Assembly (NCBI RefSeq): GCF_946885955.1
Contig: NZ_CAMPHI010000006.1
Location: forward strand, 1-64,000
Direction: 5' to 3'
Source of the DNA: an uncultured Pseudomonas sp.
GTDB taxonomy: Bacteria > Pseudomonadota > Gammaproteobacteria > Pseudomonadales > Pseudomonadaceae
DNA length: 64,000 nt
Under the pieces are notes generated by a model. The model did no database searches and was not told the origin of the DNA. It worked only from the letters and a program-made list of their open reading frames with translations. This document shows positions 27,848 to 37,013 of the stretch, piece after piece. Position numbers and translations under genes: made by a program. How positions within the stretch are numbered: position 1 is the first letter of the stretch; the number at the start of each line of letters is the position of its first letter.

Positions 27848-27894
27848 AATATTGCCAGTTAAAACGCTTGATTTCTAGTTTCATGAGAATAATC

Positions 27895-27909
27895 TTGTTA
27901 TTTAAACAA
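27895..27909. promoter_or_regulatory. HexR operator, gap side
   Basis: TTGT-TATTTAA-ACAA exactly fits TTGT-N7-ACAA and lies 37 bp ahead of the gap start codon. HexR is known in P. putida to repress edd, zwf and gap and to be released by KDPG. The hexR gene itself is not in the window. Confidence 0.7.
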
Positions 27910-27945
27910 CAAAAACCACAACAAAACCTCAACGAGACCTTACTT

Positions 27946-28947
27946 ATGACTCTGCGAATCGCCATCAATGGTTTTGGCCGTATCGGCCGCAACGTCCTGC
28001 GCGCGCTCTACACCCAGGACTACCGCCAACAGCTGCAGGTCGTGGCGATCAACGACCTGGGCGATAGCGCGATGAACGCGCACCTCTTCAAGTACGACAG
28101 CGTACATGGCATTTTTGACGGCCAGGTCGAGCACGATGAGGAAAATCTGACGATCAATGGCGATCGTATCGCCGTCAGCGCCATCCGCAACCCGGCGGAA
28201 TTGCCGTGGAAGAATCAGAAGATCGACGTGGTGTTCGAATGCACCGGGCTGTTCACCGACCGCGACAAAGCCGCCGCGCATATCGCCGCCGGGGCGCGCA
28301 AAGTGATCATCTCCGCACCGGCCAAAGGCGCCGATGCCACCGTCGTGTACGGCGTCAACCATGACATTCTGCGCCAGTCGCACCAGATAATCTCCAACGC
28401 CTCCTGCACCACCAACTGCCTGGCGCCGGTAGCCCAGGTGCTGCAGCGCGCCGTCGGTATCGAACAGGGCATGATGACCACCATTCATGCCTACACCAAT
28501 GACCAGAACCTGTCCGACGTTTACCACAGCGACCCTTACCGCGCGCGCTCGGCCACCCAATCGATGATCCCGACCAAAACCGGCGCGGCCGAAGCCGTGG
28601 GCCTGGTGCTGCCGGAACTGGCCGGCAAGTTCACCGGCATGGCGGTACGGGTGCCGGTGATCAACGTGTCGCTGGTCGACCTGACCTTGCAAGTGCAGCG
28701 CGAAACCAGCGCAGACGAAGTCAACGCCCTGCTCCTGGCGGCCAGCCAGAAGTCCAAAGTGCTCGGCTACAACAGCCTGCCGCTGGTCTCGTGCGACTTC
28801 AACCACAACCCGCTGTCGGCGATCTTCGATGCCAACCACACCAAGGTCAGCGGCAGGATGGTCAAGGTCATGGCCTGGTACGACAACGAATGGGGCTTCT
28901 CCAACCGCATGCTGGATAACTGCCTGGCCCTGTGCCGCGCGGATTGA
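27946..28947 (+). CDS. gap: Type I glyceraldehyde-3-phosphate dehydrogenase
   Basis: This phosphorylating GAPDH makes 1,3-bisphosphoglycerate with NAD. The ATG at 27946 gives 333 residues; the open frame extends 26 codons upstream, but those overlap the operator and resemble nothing. The NAD motif [14 protein letters not shown] is at 7-20, and the catalytic Cys154 is in [12 protein letters not shown]. The partner histidine is in TIHAYTNDQ, and the C-terminal [12 protein letters not shown] is canonical. It is divergent from edd, like gap-1 of pseudomonads. It provides the conventional alternative to the GapN-like route at 1633-3255. Confidence 0.95.
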   Translation: MTLRIAINGFGRIGRNVLRALYTQDYRQQLQVVAINDLGDSAMNAHLFKYDSVHGIFDGQVEHDEENLTINGDRIAVSAIRNPAELPWKNQKIDVVFECTGLFTDRDKAAAHIAAGARKVIISAPAKGADATVVYGVNHDILRQSHQIISNASCTTNCLAPVAQVLQRAVGIEQGMMTTIHAYTNDQNLSDVYHSDPYRARSATQSMIPTKTGAAEAVGLVLPELAGKFTGMAVRVPVINVSLVDLTLQVQRETSADEVNALLLAASQKSKVLGYNSLPLVSCDFNHNPLSAIFDANHTKVSGRMVKVMAWYDNEWGFSNRMLDNCLALCRAD

Positions 28948-28955
28948 AGACGCTC

Positions 28956-29144
28956 GTAGCCCGGATAAAATCCGGGGAAGCGGTGCTGGCCATAAGACCA
29001 TCCCCGGATTGCGCCTAGGCTTATTCGGGTTACAGCGCTTTGGGCGATACGACCTCACGGCGGGCGCAAGCTCTTGTAGCCCGGATGAAATCCGGGGGCA
29101 TCGGTGGTGACCGAAAGACCATCCCCGGATTGCATCCGGGCTAC
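28956..29144. repeat. Two consecutive extragenic palindromes between gap and mgsA
   Basis: Copies at 28956-29033 and 29076-29144 each have a GTAGCCCGGAT arm and an inverted partner (GGGTTAC, diverged, and CCGGGCTAC). They share the inner segment ccataagaccatccccggatt or a close variant. The two copies in tandem resemble a BIME. They fill most of the 302-bp gap before mgsA. Confidence 0.65.
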
Positions 29145-29249
29145 GGGATCTCGTTCATCCTTGATGCCGGAGGTTGGCGCAGAGCCTGCGAAGCCCAACG
29201 TAAGAACCCATCCTCTAACCCTTCCACCGAGCAAATCCAGGAAACCACC

Positions 29250-29714
29250 ATGCCGCGTATCAGCTTCACCACCGCCACCCTGCCGGCGCGCAAACGTATC
29301 GCGCTGGTCGCCCACGACCATTGCAAGGAGTTCCTGCTCGACTGGAGCGAGCGCCAGCGCGACAAGCTGGCACGTCATCATCTACTCGCGACCGGCACCA
29401 CCGGCCTGCTACTGGGCCGGCGTCTAGGCCTGCCGGTTGAATGCATGATCAGCGGGCCGCTCGGCGGCGATCAACAATTGGGCGCGCGCATCGCCGAGCA
29501 GCGGGTGGATATGCTGGTGTTCTTCTGGGACCCCTTCGAGCAGCAACCCCACGACCCGGATATCAAGGCGCTGCTACGTGTAGCGGCGGTGTGGAATATT
29601 CCCGTGGCCTGCAACGAAAGCAGCGCCGACTACATGCTCGGCAGCGCCCTGCTGGATCAGGCCCACGACTATCGGGTGCCGGATTACCAGACCTACTTGG
29701 ATAACCGCCAATAA
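29250..29714 (+). CDS. mgsA: Methylglyoxal synthase
   Basis: This cytoplasmic enzyme converts dihydroxyacetone phosphate to methylglyoxal and phosphate, a safety bypass when sugar phosphates build up. The ATG at 29250 has AGGAAA in front and gives 154 residues, against 152 in E. coli. Motifs include IALVAHDHCK (His22), LLATGTTG (phosphate binding), SGPLGGDQQLGA with the catalytic Asp74, FFWDP (Asp94) and IPVACNESSADYM. The location beside gap and the sugar uptake genes suits an overflow role. Confidence 0.93.
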   Translation: MPRISFTTATLPARKRIALVAHDHCKEFLLDWSERQRDKLARHHLLATGTTGLLLGRRLGLPVECMISGPLGGDQQLGARIAEQRVDMLVFFWDPFEQQPHDPDIKALLRVAAVWNIPVACNESSADYMLGSALLDQAHDYRVPDYQTYLDNRQ

Positions 29715-29717
29715 GCC

Positions 29718-30152
29718 TCAGCCCTCCTCGCGCGCCTCGCTGCCAAGGCAACAGGCGCGGCTGTCCAGCGCCTCAAGTAGCCGGCAGTGCTCGGCCTCGG
29801 CGCTGGTACAACCGGCGAGCTTGCTCAGTTCCGCCTTCATCTTCTGCAGGTCGCGAATCCGCGCCTCGATGGTCAGCAAGTGCTCCTGCACCAATTGGTC
29901 GGCTTCGGCGCAGGGGCTGTGAGGCTGCGCGGCCAAGCCGAGCAAGGTGCGAATCTCCTCCAGGCTGAAGCCCAGCTCACGGCCGCGGCGGATAAAACGC
30001 ACCCGACGTATATCGGCATCTTCGTAATGGCGGTAGCCAGAAGCGCTGCGCTTGGGTGGCGGCAGCAACTCGCTACGCTCGTAGAAACGAATGGTTTCCA
30101 GATTGACGCCACTTTCGCGGCTCAACCCACTGATGGTCAGCGGCTTGCCCAT
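29718..30152 (-). CDS. MerR-family heavy-metal-responsive regulator
   Basis: This is a 144-residue DNA-distorting activator. The helix-turn-helix (residues 5-40, LTISGLSRESGVNLETIRFYE) is followed by a dimerisation helix. Cysteines at 81, 115 and 123 match the spacing of thiolate metal sites in MerR/CadR/PbrR/ZntR proteins, and a Cys134-Cys135 pair lies near the end. It is divergent from a cation diffusion facilitator gene, with a 19-bp-spaced promoter between them. The metal is uncertain; Cd, Pb, Zn or Hg are all possible. It converges with mgsA, whose stop is 3 bp away. Confidence 0.88.
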   Translation of the reverse strand: MGKPLTISGLSRESGVNLETIRFYERSELLPPPKRSASGYRHYEDADIRRVRFIRRGRELGFSLEEIRTLLGLAAQPHSPCAEADQLVQEHLLTIEARIRDLQKMKAELSKLAGCTSAEAEHCRLLEALDSRACCLGSEAREEG

Positions 30153-30155
30153 GGC

Positions 30156-30186
30156 TTGACTCCGTAGTGACTACAGGGTTTAGCCT
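30156..30186 (+). promoter_or_regulatory. MerR-type promoter and operator of the cation efflux gene
   Basis: A TTGACT -35 box (30156-30161) and TAGCCT -10 box (30181-30186) are separated by 19 bp, the overlong spacer typical of MerR-activated promoters. The spacer contains an imperfect dyad, ACTCCGTAG and CTACAGGGT around TGA, matching the layout of known MerR-family operators. Confidence 0.8.
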
Positions 30187-30215
30187 ACTGCCCATACCCT
30201 TTCAGGAGAAGCCCA

Positions 30216-30863
30216 ATGGGCGTCAATTGCTGCAATACCGCATCGAGCTGTGCAACCACCCGCCACAGCAAACGCTACCGCAAGATTCTCTGGGCCGCCC
30301 TGGCGGTCAACCTGGGCATGTTCGGCGTGGAGATCTTCGCCGGCATGCGCGCCGATTCGGTGTCGCTGCTGGCGGACTCGCTGGACTTCCTCGGCGACGC
30401 CGCCAACTACGGCATCAGCCTGGCGGTGCTGGGCATGAGCCTGACCCTGCGCGCCAGGGCCTCGCAGCTCAAAGCCCTGTCCATGCTGGTATTCGGTGTC
30501 GGCGTGCTGACCGCGGCGATCTGGCACTTGCTCAGCGGCCAGGTTCCGGACGCGCCGACCATGGGCTGGGTCGGCGCCCTGGCGTTGCTGGCCAACGTTG
30601 GCGTGGCCGCCCTGCTCTACGCCTACCGCGACGGCGATAGCAATATGCGCAGCGTCTGGCTGTGCTCGCGTAACGACGCCCTCGGCAATATCGCCGTATT
30701 GTTCGCCGCTCTTGGCGTGTTCGGCACCGGTAGCGCCTGGCCGGATTTATTGGTAGCCAGCATCATGGCCGGCCTGGCGGTCAGTTCGTCCTATCAGGTG
30801 CTGCGCCATGCGCGCGAGGAACTCGCCAGCCAGGCCGCAATACCCCAAGCAAGCGACCATTGA
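30216..30863 (+). CDS. Cation diffusion facilitator (CDF) family metal efflux protein
   Basis: This 215-residue inner-membrane protein has about five or six hydrophobic segments. The N-terminal cysteines (Cys5, Cys6, Cys12) precede helix 1 (about 27-45). The metal-site region SLLADSLDFLGDAANYGISL, with its aspartates, and a second motif SRNDALGNIAVL are those of CDF transporters. It lacks the long cytoplasmic C-terminal domain of larger CDFs. The ATG follows a near-perfect AGGAGAA. The MerR gene and promoter beside it indicate metal-induced expression. Confidence 0.85.
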   Translation: MGVNCCNTASSCATTRHSKRYRKILWAALAVNLGMFGVEIFAGMRADSVSLLADSLDFLGDAANYGISLAVLGMSLTLRARASQLKALSMLVFGVGVLTAAIWHLLSGQVPDAPTMGWVGALALLANVGVAALLYAYRDGDSNMRSVWLCSRNDALGNIAVLFAALGVFGTGSAWPDLLVASIMAGLAVSSSYQVLRHAREELASQAAIPQASDH

Positions 30864-30989
30864 GATAAGCCAGAGAACAGGCGATATGCAATGCAGCCTG
30901 TAGGGCTGATTGCCTGGCTGCTTACAAAGCAGCCGACCCGAGGCCGGCCGAGTAATGCGAGCCTCGGGAGTACCTGCAACGCTTACACC

Positions 30990-31403
30990 CTAAAAATCCA
31001 CCTTGCCCCTTCCCGCCTTGATCGCCCCGCGCTTGGTCTTGCCTTCCAGCCGGCGCTTTTTCGAGCCCAGGGTCGGTTTGGTCGGGCGCCGGGCTTTTTC
31101 GGTTTTGCCGGCATTGCGGATCAGCTCGGCCAGCCGTTCGAGGGCGTCGGCGCGATTCTGCTCCTGGGTGCGGTACTGCTGCGCTTTGATGATCACCACG
31201 CCGTCGGCGGTGATGCGGCTGTCACGCAGCGCCAGCAAGCGCTCCTTGTAGAACGGCGGCAAGGACGAGGCCTGGCTGTCGAAGCGCAGGTGCACGGCGC
31301 TGGAGACCTTGTTGACGTTCTGCCCACCGGCGCCCTGGGCGCGGATGGCGGTCAATTCGATCTCGTCGCCGGGCAGGTGGATGCTGCTGGAGATCACCAG
31401 CAT
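30990..31403 (-). CDS. arfB: Alternative ribosome-rescue factor, peptidyl-tRNA hydrolase
   Basis: This protein rescues stalled ribosomes lacking a stop codon. It has 137 residues from the ATG at 31403. The release-factor-like domain carries the catalytic GGQ at 26-28 in RAQGAGGQNVNKV. A basic tail rich in Lys and Arg (about 100-137, KARRPTKPTLGSKKRRLEGK) would enter the empty mRNA channel. The size and tail match ArfB (YaeJ). An upstream in-frame extension of 27 codons was rejected. Confidence 0.93.
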   Translation of the reverse strand: MLVISSSIHLPGDEIELTAIRAQGAGGQNVNKVSSAVHLRFDSQASSLPPFYKERLLALRDSRITADGVVIIKAQQYRTQEQNRADALERLAELIRNAGKTEKARRPTKPTLGSKKRRLEGKTKRGAIKAGRGKVDF

Positions 31404-31785
31404 GAATGCAGTTGAGCCATGGTGCGGTAAGCCCTCGTTGAAATGTGGACGCCAATAAAGCGACCTCAGGTTCCCGCATCGCATCTTACCGGCAAATCCC
31501 CCGGCGACACCGCAGCCAGGACGCCATTTACCGGCAGTCGTATTGGCCCTAGTGCAGCGATATCAAAGTGATATTATCAAGCAGCCCTTTAGCCGGTCGG
31601 CTCTTAGCGGGTTATAAAAAACCTAGGCGAGGCAGCGAACGCAAAGCTAGGCGCCCCCGACAATAACAGGCGACAACGTGGACCGACTCGCACCCGGGAC
31701 CGTTTTTAACGCCGCGATAACAACACAGGTAGTTTTCAACAGCCTGTTAGCCAAAGCGGTCGCCCGCACCCTGGAGCCCCCGACG
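31404..31785. other. Intergenic region without recognised gene
   Basis: This gap of 382 bp lies between divergent arfB and the oxidoreductase-like gene. The stretch 31555-31620 is AT-rich (around GATATCAAAGTGATATTATC) and probably holds a promoter for the rightward pair. No RNA gene or repeat was recognised. Confidence 0.4.
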
Positions 31786-32301
31786 ATGATCCCGTTCCGA
31801 CTTCGCCAGCCCCTTGCCATGCTCTGTTTGCTGCTCAGCGGCATCGCCCTGGCCGACCCCGCGTGGCAAACACCGCCGGCCAACCCTGTGATTTTGACTG
31901 TCAGCGGCGAGCTGGACTGCTGCCCGGAGGGCAACGCCTATTTCGACCTGGCGCGCCTGGACGCCCTGGCGCAAACCGAGGTGAAAACCCTGACTCCCTG
32001 GACCGACAGCGTCGACAGCTATACCGGGGTGCGCATGAGCGAGCTGCTCGCCGCCCTGGGCGCCAAGGGCGACAAGCTCGAAGCTGTGGCCTTGAACGAC
32101 TACAGCAACCAGTTCAATAGCGAGGCGGCGCTGAAATATCCGGTGATTCTCGCCACGCGCAAGAACGGGCAACCGATGCGCATACGCGACAAAGGGCCGA
32201 TCTGGGTCATCTATCCCCTGAGCGACTACCCGCAACTGCGCAAAGAGGAGTCTCACCACGCCATGGTCTGGCAGCTCAAATCGCTGAAAGTCGCGCGGTA
32301 A
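31786..32301 (+). CDS. Predicted periplasmic protein with molybdopterin-oxidoreductase-like fold
   Basis: This exported protein has 171 residues from the ATG at 31786 (GGAG upstream), with a signal peptide of about 23 residues ending ALA. The mature part resembles the SUOX-type molybdopterin-binding domain in its strand pattern, with TVSGELDC, YTGVRMSELLAALG, VALNDYSNQF and GPIWVIYPL. It is short, and I cannot identify a cofactor-liganding cysteine with confidence, since Cys-Cys follows the first strand. The gene ends 5 bp before a GGDEF/EAL membrane protein with a periplasmic domain. It could therefore be a binding partner that feeds that receptor rather than an enzyme. Function unknown. Confidence 0.75.
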   Translation: MIPFRLRQPLAMLCLLLSGIALADPAWQTPPANPVILTVSGELDCCPEGNAYFDLARLDALAQTEVKTLTPWTDSVDSYTGVRMSELLAALGAKGDKLEAVALNDYSNQFNSEAALKYPVILATRKNGQPMRIRDKGPIWVIYPLSDYPQLRKEESHHAMVWQLKSLKVAR

Positions 32302-32306
32302 GCTAG

Positions 32307-34268
32307 ATGAGACGTCTGCGCTATCCCATCTTGCTGCTGATCACCCTGATTCTCGCTGGAGGCATAATCGCATCGCTGATCAACAATCAGCGCAGCGCCG
32401 AAATGGCCGCCACCCGCATCCAGCTTTCGGCCTGGTCGCTGGCGCAACTGGAGCAGGAGTTCATCAAGTTTCACACCTCGCTACGCCTGTTTCAGGCCGG
32501 CGCCATACCCATTTCACGCCTGCATCTGGATTACGACCTGCTGTGGAATCGCCTGGAGGTGTTTCTCACCGGTGCGGAAAATCAGGCCATTCGCCAGCGC
32601 TTCGGCGCCGAAAGCACCGCCCGCAAACTGTTCGCTCAGCTGAAGCAGGACGAAACGCTGCTCTACTCGTCGATACTGCAACCGGGGCCGCAACTCGAAG
32701 CGGCGATCGAGCGGTACGGTGTTTATCAGCGCCCCATCCGTTCGCTGATCGTGCGCAACTTCACCGGCCCCGAGGCAGCCAATATCGCCGATGAGGCCTA
32801 TGCCCAGCGCTTTCTCACCCAGAGCTTGCTACTGGGCCTGCTGTTTTGTGGCGGCACCCTGGTGCTGCTGCTGTTCTTCGAGAGCCGACGCAGCAACTTC
32901 CTCGCCCGTAACGACCCGCTGACCCAGCTGCCCAACCGGCAGAGCCTGCAGACATTGCAGAAGGACGCTGGCAATACGCACGTCTACAGCGCCGCCGCAG
33001 TCATCGAAATGAGCAATTTTCGCGCACTCAACGAACACATCAGCCACGAGGCCGGCGATCAGTTACTGCGACGCATCGCCAGCACGCTCAAACAGCTGAA
33101 ACCCGAAAGCAGTTTTATCGCCCGGGTGGGCGGTGATGAATTCCTCATTACCTTCGCTGCGGACTTTCCCGCGGAGCTGGTGATCGAAACCCTGAAAGCG
33201 CTGGCCAATGCGCTGAGTTTCGACTTCCAGAGCGACAAGCAACTGTTCCAGGTCAACGCGCGAATCGGCGTGGTGTTCAATCACCAGCGGACGTACGGCA
33301 TCGAAAAGCTGTATTACTGCGCCACCCTGGCCGCCCGAGAACTGCGCATGAGCCATAGCCGCGGCTTCAAGGTATTCGACGAGGAAATCAGCAGCCGCTA
33401 TTTGCGCAGCCGGCAGTTGCTCAGCGACCTCAAGCAGGCCATCGACGGCGGTTTCCCTGGGTTGGCGCTGCATTACCAGCCGATCCTGGGGCTCAAACAA
33501 ACCACCATGGGCGTCGAAGTATTACTGCGCTGGACCCATCCGAGCCTGGGCGCCATCTCGCCGCTGGAAGTCGTCGAACTGGCCGAGAACAATCAACTGG
33601 GCGTCACCCTCGGCGACTGGATCCTGCAACGGCTCGACGAAGACCTGCAGCGGCTGCCCGGCGTCATTCGCGAGCGCCTGTACTTCTCGGTCAACATATC
33701 GCCTGCACAATTTTCCGCCACCCTGCCGCAAAGCCTGAGCCGCTGGCTGGGCCGGGCACCGATTCGCCCGGATCAACTGCTGCTGGAGATGTCCGAGTCC
33801 ATTTCGGTGGCGAACTTCAACGACTGCCAAAACATTCTCGAAAACATCAATGCGCTGGGCGTCGACATCGCCCTCGACGATTTCGGCACCGGCTACTCCT
33901 CGCTGTCCTACTTGAGCGGTTTGAAGGTACAGCGCGTCAAGATCGACAAGTCGTTTATCCGCGGCATCAACCACGACACCCAGTTGCAGCGCGTGGTGCG
34001 CAGCATCATCGAACTCTGCCACTCGTTCAATTTCAGCGTGATCTGCGAAGGCATCGAAGACCGCGCGGACGATCGGCAGGTGCGCCTGCTCGGCAGCGAT
34101 TACGCCCAAGGTTATTTTTACGGAAAACCCATGTCGTTAGCCGACCTGATCGCCTGGCACGATACCTACGCCAGCCGCCCCAGGCCCGCGCAATATCCGC
34201 TGGCGCCGCGCGCTGCTGAAATCTTCGCAGCCAATCTAACCGCTGCCCGGGTCGATAAGCTCAACTAA
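32307..34268 (+). CDS. Membrane GGDEF-EAL protein (c-di-GMP turnover)
   Basis: This is an inner-membrane protein of 653 residues. Helix 1 (about 6-24) and helix 2 (about 170-191) bracket a periplasmic sensor of about 145 residues. The GGDEF domain (about 200-360) keeps GGDEF at 275-279. The magnesium aspartate of the usual D-x-FK-x-IN pattern is glutamate, however, so cyclase activity is uncertain. The EAL domain (about 370-625) has EVL at 404-406, DDFGTGYSS, KIDKSFI and the GYFYGKP end motif, consistent with an active phosphodiesterase. It is translated 5 bp after the oxidoreductase-like gene, suggesting a sensor pair. Confidence 0.92.
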   Translation: MRRLRYPILLLITLILAGGIIASLINNQRSAEMAATRIQLSAWSLAQLEQEFIKFHTSLRLFQAGAIPISRLHLDYDLLWNRLEVFLTGAENQAIRQRFGAESTARKLFAQLKQDETLLYSSILQPGPQLEAAIERYGVYQRPIRSLIVRNFTGPEAANIADEAYAQRFLTQSLLLGLLFCGGTLVLLLFFESRRSNFLARNDPLTQLPNRQSLQTLQKDAGNTHVYSAAAVIEMSNFRALNEHISHEAGDQLLRRIASTLKQLKPESSFIARVGGDEFLITFAADFPAELVIETLKALANALSFDFQSDKQLFQVNARIGVVFNHQRTYGIEKLYYCATLAARELRMSHSRGFKVFDEEISSRYLRSRQLLSDLKQAIDGGFPGLALHYQPILGLKQTTMGVEVLLRWTHPSLGAISPLEVVELAENNQLGVTLGDWILQRLDEDLQRLPGVIRERLYFSVNISPAQFSATLPQSLSRWLGRAPIRPDQLLLEMSESISVANFNDCQNILENINALGVDIALDDFGTGYSSLSYLSGLKVQRVKIDKSFIRGINHDTQLQRVVRSIIELCHSFNFSVICEGIEDRADDRQVRLLGSDYAQGYFYGKPMSLADLIAWHDTYASRPRPAQYPLAPRAAEIFAANLTAARVDKLN

Positions 34269-34301
34269 GCAAGCGTCCGGCTCAGCTTGAGACCTGGTGC
34301 G

Positions 34302-34394
34302 ATGGGTTCGGTTACCCAAGCGGTGCTGGGCGCCAGCATTCAAGGCGCGCTGCCGGATCTGGGCGTGATCATCGACCACGGCGGCACCTCAGGG
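34302..34394 (+). pseudogene. Remnant of a YdjM-type membrane metal-dependent hydrolase gene
   Basis: About 31 codons starting MGSVTQAVLGASIQGA and then LPDLGVIIDHGG resemble the N-terminus of the DUF457/YdjM family. The usual intervening stretch of about 20 residues is missing, and everything after is missing too. The frame then runs into repeat DNA. The family resemblance is from memory and moderate. Confidence 0.45.
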
Positions 34395-34415
34395 CCTCGT
34401 GCTGACCGTAAAGGT

Positions 34416-34547
34416 CCCTCACCCCCGGCCCCTCTCCCGAGGGAGAGGGGAGTTAATCCGCTGGCGAAGATGGCGCTGCTCCAACCCTGTTAAGCGATTG
34501 CCCACCGATCAGTCCCCTCTCCCACCGGGAGAGGGCTAGGGTGAGGG
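34416..34547. repeat. Inverted repeat CCCTCACCCCCGGCCCCTCTCCC type
   Basis: Arms CCCTCACCCC-n-CCCTCTCCC and GGGAGAGGGCTAGGGTGAGGG lie 60 bp apart between the GGDEF/EAL gene and the chemoreceptor gene. Internal GGGAGAGGGG and CCCCTCTCCC segments add a nested hairpin. A related single arm occurs near 9547. This is a widespread extragenic element type. Confidence 0.6.
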
Positions 34548-34620
34548 TGCTGCGCCGTCCAGGCCCTACGCAGACGCTGGCTTGACCACCCTGTTGCGCC
34601 GCCCCGAAAGCCCTGTGCCG

Positions 34621-36576
34621 CTATGTACGGAACTGCGCCACCAGGCCCTGCAATTCCACGCCCAGGCGCGCCAATTCGGCACTCGAGGCGGCCGTCTGCT
34701 CGCTGGCGCTGGCGCTCTGTTCGCCGATGTCGCGCACCCGCGTCACGCTTTCGTTGATATTCTCGGCCACCGCGCTCTGCTCTTCGGCAGCGGCGGCGAT
34801 TTGCTGGTTCATCTGCTCGATGGTGCTCACCGACAGGGTGATGCGCCGCAATGCATCCCCCGCCTCGGCCGCCAGGCCGACAGTGCGCTGGGTCAGGCTG
34901 CGGCTACCTTCCATTTTCGTCACCGCGCCCTGGGCCATACGCTGTAAGCCGGCGATCAGCGTTTCGATCTCCTGGGCCGACTCCTGGGCACGCTTGGCCA
35001 GGGCGCGCACCTCATCGGCGACCACGGCGAAACCGCGGCCCTGTTCACCCGCCCGCGCCGCTTCGATGGCCGCATTCAACGCCAGAAGGTTGGTCTGTTC
35101 GGCGACGCTGCGGATGACTTCCAGCACACTGCCGATGCGCTCGCTCTCCCTGTTCAATTCCTGGATCGCCTCGGCGGACTGTTCGACATCAGCGGCCAAG
35201 GTGCCGATCTGGCCGACCGCCTGCTGCACCACATGATTGCCCTGCTGGGCCTCCTTATCCGCAGTTTGCGCGGCCTGGGACGCCTGCTCGGCGTTATGCG
35301 CCACCTCCTGCACGGTAGCGGCCATTTCATGGATTGCGGTGGCGGTCTGCTCGGTCTCCAGCTTTTGCCGCTGCACCCCGGCGCTGGTTTGCGCGGTAAT
35401 CGACGACAACTGCTCCGCCGCCGCGGCGATCTGCCCGACACCCGCGCCTATGCCGCCGATCAGGCTGCGCAGGCCGAGGGTCATGCTTTGCATGGCATTC
35501 ATCAACTGGCCCAGTTCGTCCTTGCGCTGCAGCGGCAGATCCTGGCTCAGGTCGCCGTCGGCGATACGCCGGGCAAACGCCACGCTTTGCCGCAAGGGCA
35601 CGACGATCGAGCGGGAAATCAGCAACGCGGCCAGCAGACCGAAGACCACGGCACCGGCACCAATGCTTCCGAACATCAGCAGTTCACGTTTCCTGGCATC
35701 GCGCATACCCTGTTCGGCGCCGGCCTTCGCCGCGTCGGCAAGGCTCATCGTGGCTCGTGCGCGCTCGATCATCGCCTTTTCCGTGGCCAGGCTCTGCTCG
35801 CGGACTTGCTGGTAGTAGCCGAACGAGCGCTGATACAGGGTCAGCGATTGCAGCGCCTTCTCGACCTCTTCCTTCTGCTCATCGTTCAACCAGACCGTCA
35901 AGCCGCTGGCCACGGTTTGCAGCTCATCGCTGACGCTGTTCCATTCCTCCAAGGCGGTCTCGGAATGGTCGATGATGTACTGGCTTTCGTAACCGCGCAG
36001 ATCGAGCATGCGCTTGCTCAGACCGGACGTGGTTTCCGCCAGGGTCAGCGGATCGCTGCCACGCAAATGGTCGCCCTGTAGGCGTAACTCGCGTACCGCG
36101 TCATACATGCCCTGCTCGATCACCTCGAACTGATCGCGCGCGTCGCGAGCGGCATCGTCCATATCCTTGCGAGCCTCTCGCGCCTTGTTCTTCACTTCGA
36201 CGTAGCTATCGAACTGGCCCAGGTATTCGACGACGGCCTGCTGCATCGTCTGCAAGCGCGTCGTTTCCGCCGCGGAAGCGTCGCGCTGCAAGTCGCTCAA
36301 CAGCGCTTGCACGCCCGCCAGACTTTTGCGCACCCGGGCGGCGCTCTCCGCACTCTGCTCCAGGGCGAACGCCCGCTCCAGCCGACGCGCCTGCAGGATT
36401 TCCATATTGACCGCAGCCAAGCGGCCCGTCTGATCGTGCCCCTGCAGAACAGAATCCACCGCGACGAAGCCGCTGCCGATCATGGCGATCGTGAGCATTA
36501 GCACCAGGCCGAAACCACAGAATAATTTCTTGCCCACGGCAAGGTTGGCAAACAGGCGGGTGGCAGATTGCAACAT
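34621..36576 (-). CDS. Methyl-accepting chemotaxis protein
   Basis: This is an inner-membrane chemoreceptor of 651 residues from the ATG at 36576. Helix 1 (about 17-40) and helix 2 (about 305-327) flank a large, all-helical periplasmic sensor of about 265 residues, consistent with a double four-helix-bundle type. A HAMP domain (about 328-385) is followed by the signalling domain. That domain's tip reads [40 protein letters not shown], split here into its conserved parts [16 protein letters not shown] and [12 protein letters not shown]. It ends GLVAQFRT without a CheR-docking pentapeptide. The ligand is unknown. No che genes are adjacent. Confidence 0.93.
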   Translation of the reverse strand: MLQSATRLFANLAVGKKLFCGFGLVLMLTIAMIGSGFVAVDSVLQGHDQTGRLAAVNMEILQARRLERAFALEQSAESAARVRKSLAGVQALLSDLQRDASAAETTRLQTMQQAVVEYLGQFDSYVEVKNKAREARKDMDDAARDARDQFEVIEQGMYDAVRELRLQGDHLRGSDPLTLAETTSGLSKRMLDLRGYESQYIIDHSETALEEWNSVSDELQTVASGLTVWLNDEQKEEVEKALQSLTLYQRSFGYYQQVREQSLATEKAMIERARATMSLADAAKAGAEQGMRDARKRELLMFGSIGAGAVVFGLLAALLISRSIVVPLRQSVAFARRIADGDLSQDLPLQRKDELGQLMNAMQSMTLGLRSLIGGIGAGVGQIAAAAEQLSSITAQTSAGVQRQKLETEQTATAIHEMAATVQEVAHNAEQASQAAQTADKEAQQGNHVVQQAVGQIGTLAADVEQSAEAIQELNRESERIGSVLEVIRSVAEQTNLLALNAAIEAARAGEQGRGFAVVADEVRALAKRAQESAQEIETLIAGLQRMAQGAVTKMEGSRSLTQRTVGLAAEAGDALRRITLSVSTIEQMNQQIAAAAEEQSAVAENINESVTRVRDIGEQSASASEQTAASSAELARLGVELQGLVAQFRT

Positions 36577-37013
36577 GAGCGCTACTCCAGTTCTTATTGT
36601 TCTCAATGCCAGCTCTTGGCGGGCATGAGTGCGGCATACAAGCCTACGCAACCGCTGTGCCAGCTTGTGACTCAGGCCACCCAGGTAATCGGCGGACATC
36701 GCCTGAAGCTTAGGCCAAGGAGCTGGATAACCCGCCGCCCGGATTGGACCGGCACTAGTGACGAGCCGCTATGGCGCGCATGCCACGAGAGGAATAGGCG
36801 GATATTCGCCACTTTTTCGCCACTGCTGGCGGATTTCTGCCTATGGCGGAGTGACGGTAACAAGGACCGTTATGCCCCAAGACGCTGTTGCCCGACTCTC
36901 GGTACCCGGAACAGGTGACGCGCCGAGGACATGTGGAAACGCCATCAGGCGTGCGCCCAACGGCATCCCCAGCGCACGGCGGTATCGCGCCCTTGGGCGA
37001 CTCGCCAGTCGGC
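36577..37013. other. Intergenic region without recognised gene
   Basis: These 437 bp lie between the chemoreceptor start and the DUF934 gene end. Short inverted segments are present (for example GCCACTTTTTCGCCACTGCTGGCGG near 36806-36830), but there is no convincing coding frame. It should include the chemoreceptor promoter and the transcript end of the cysI operon. Confidence 0.35.
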
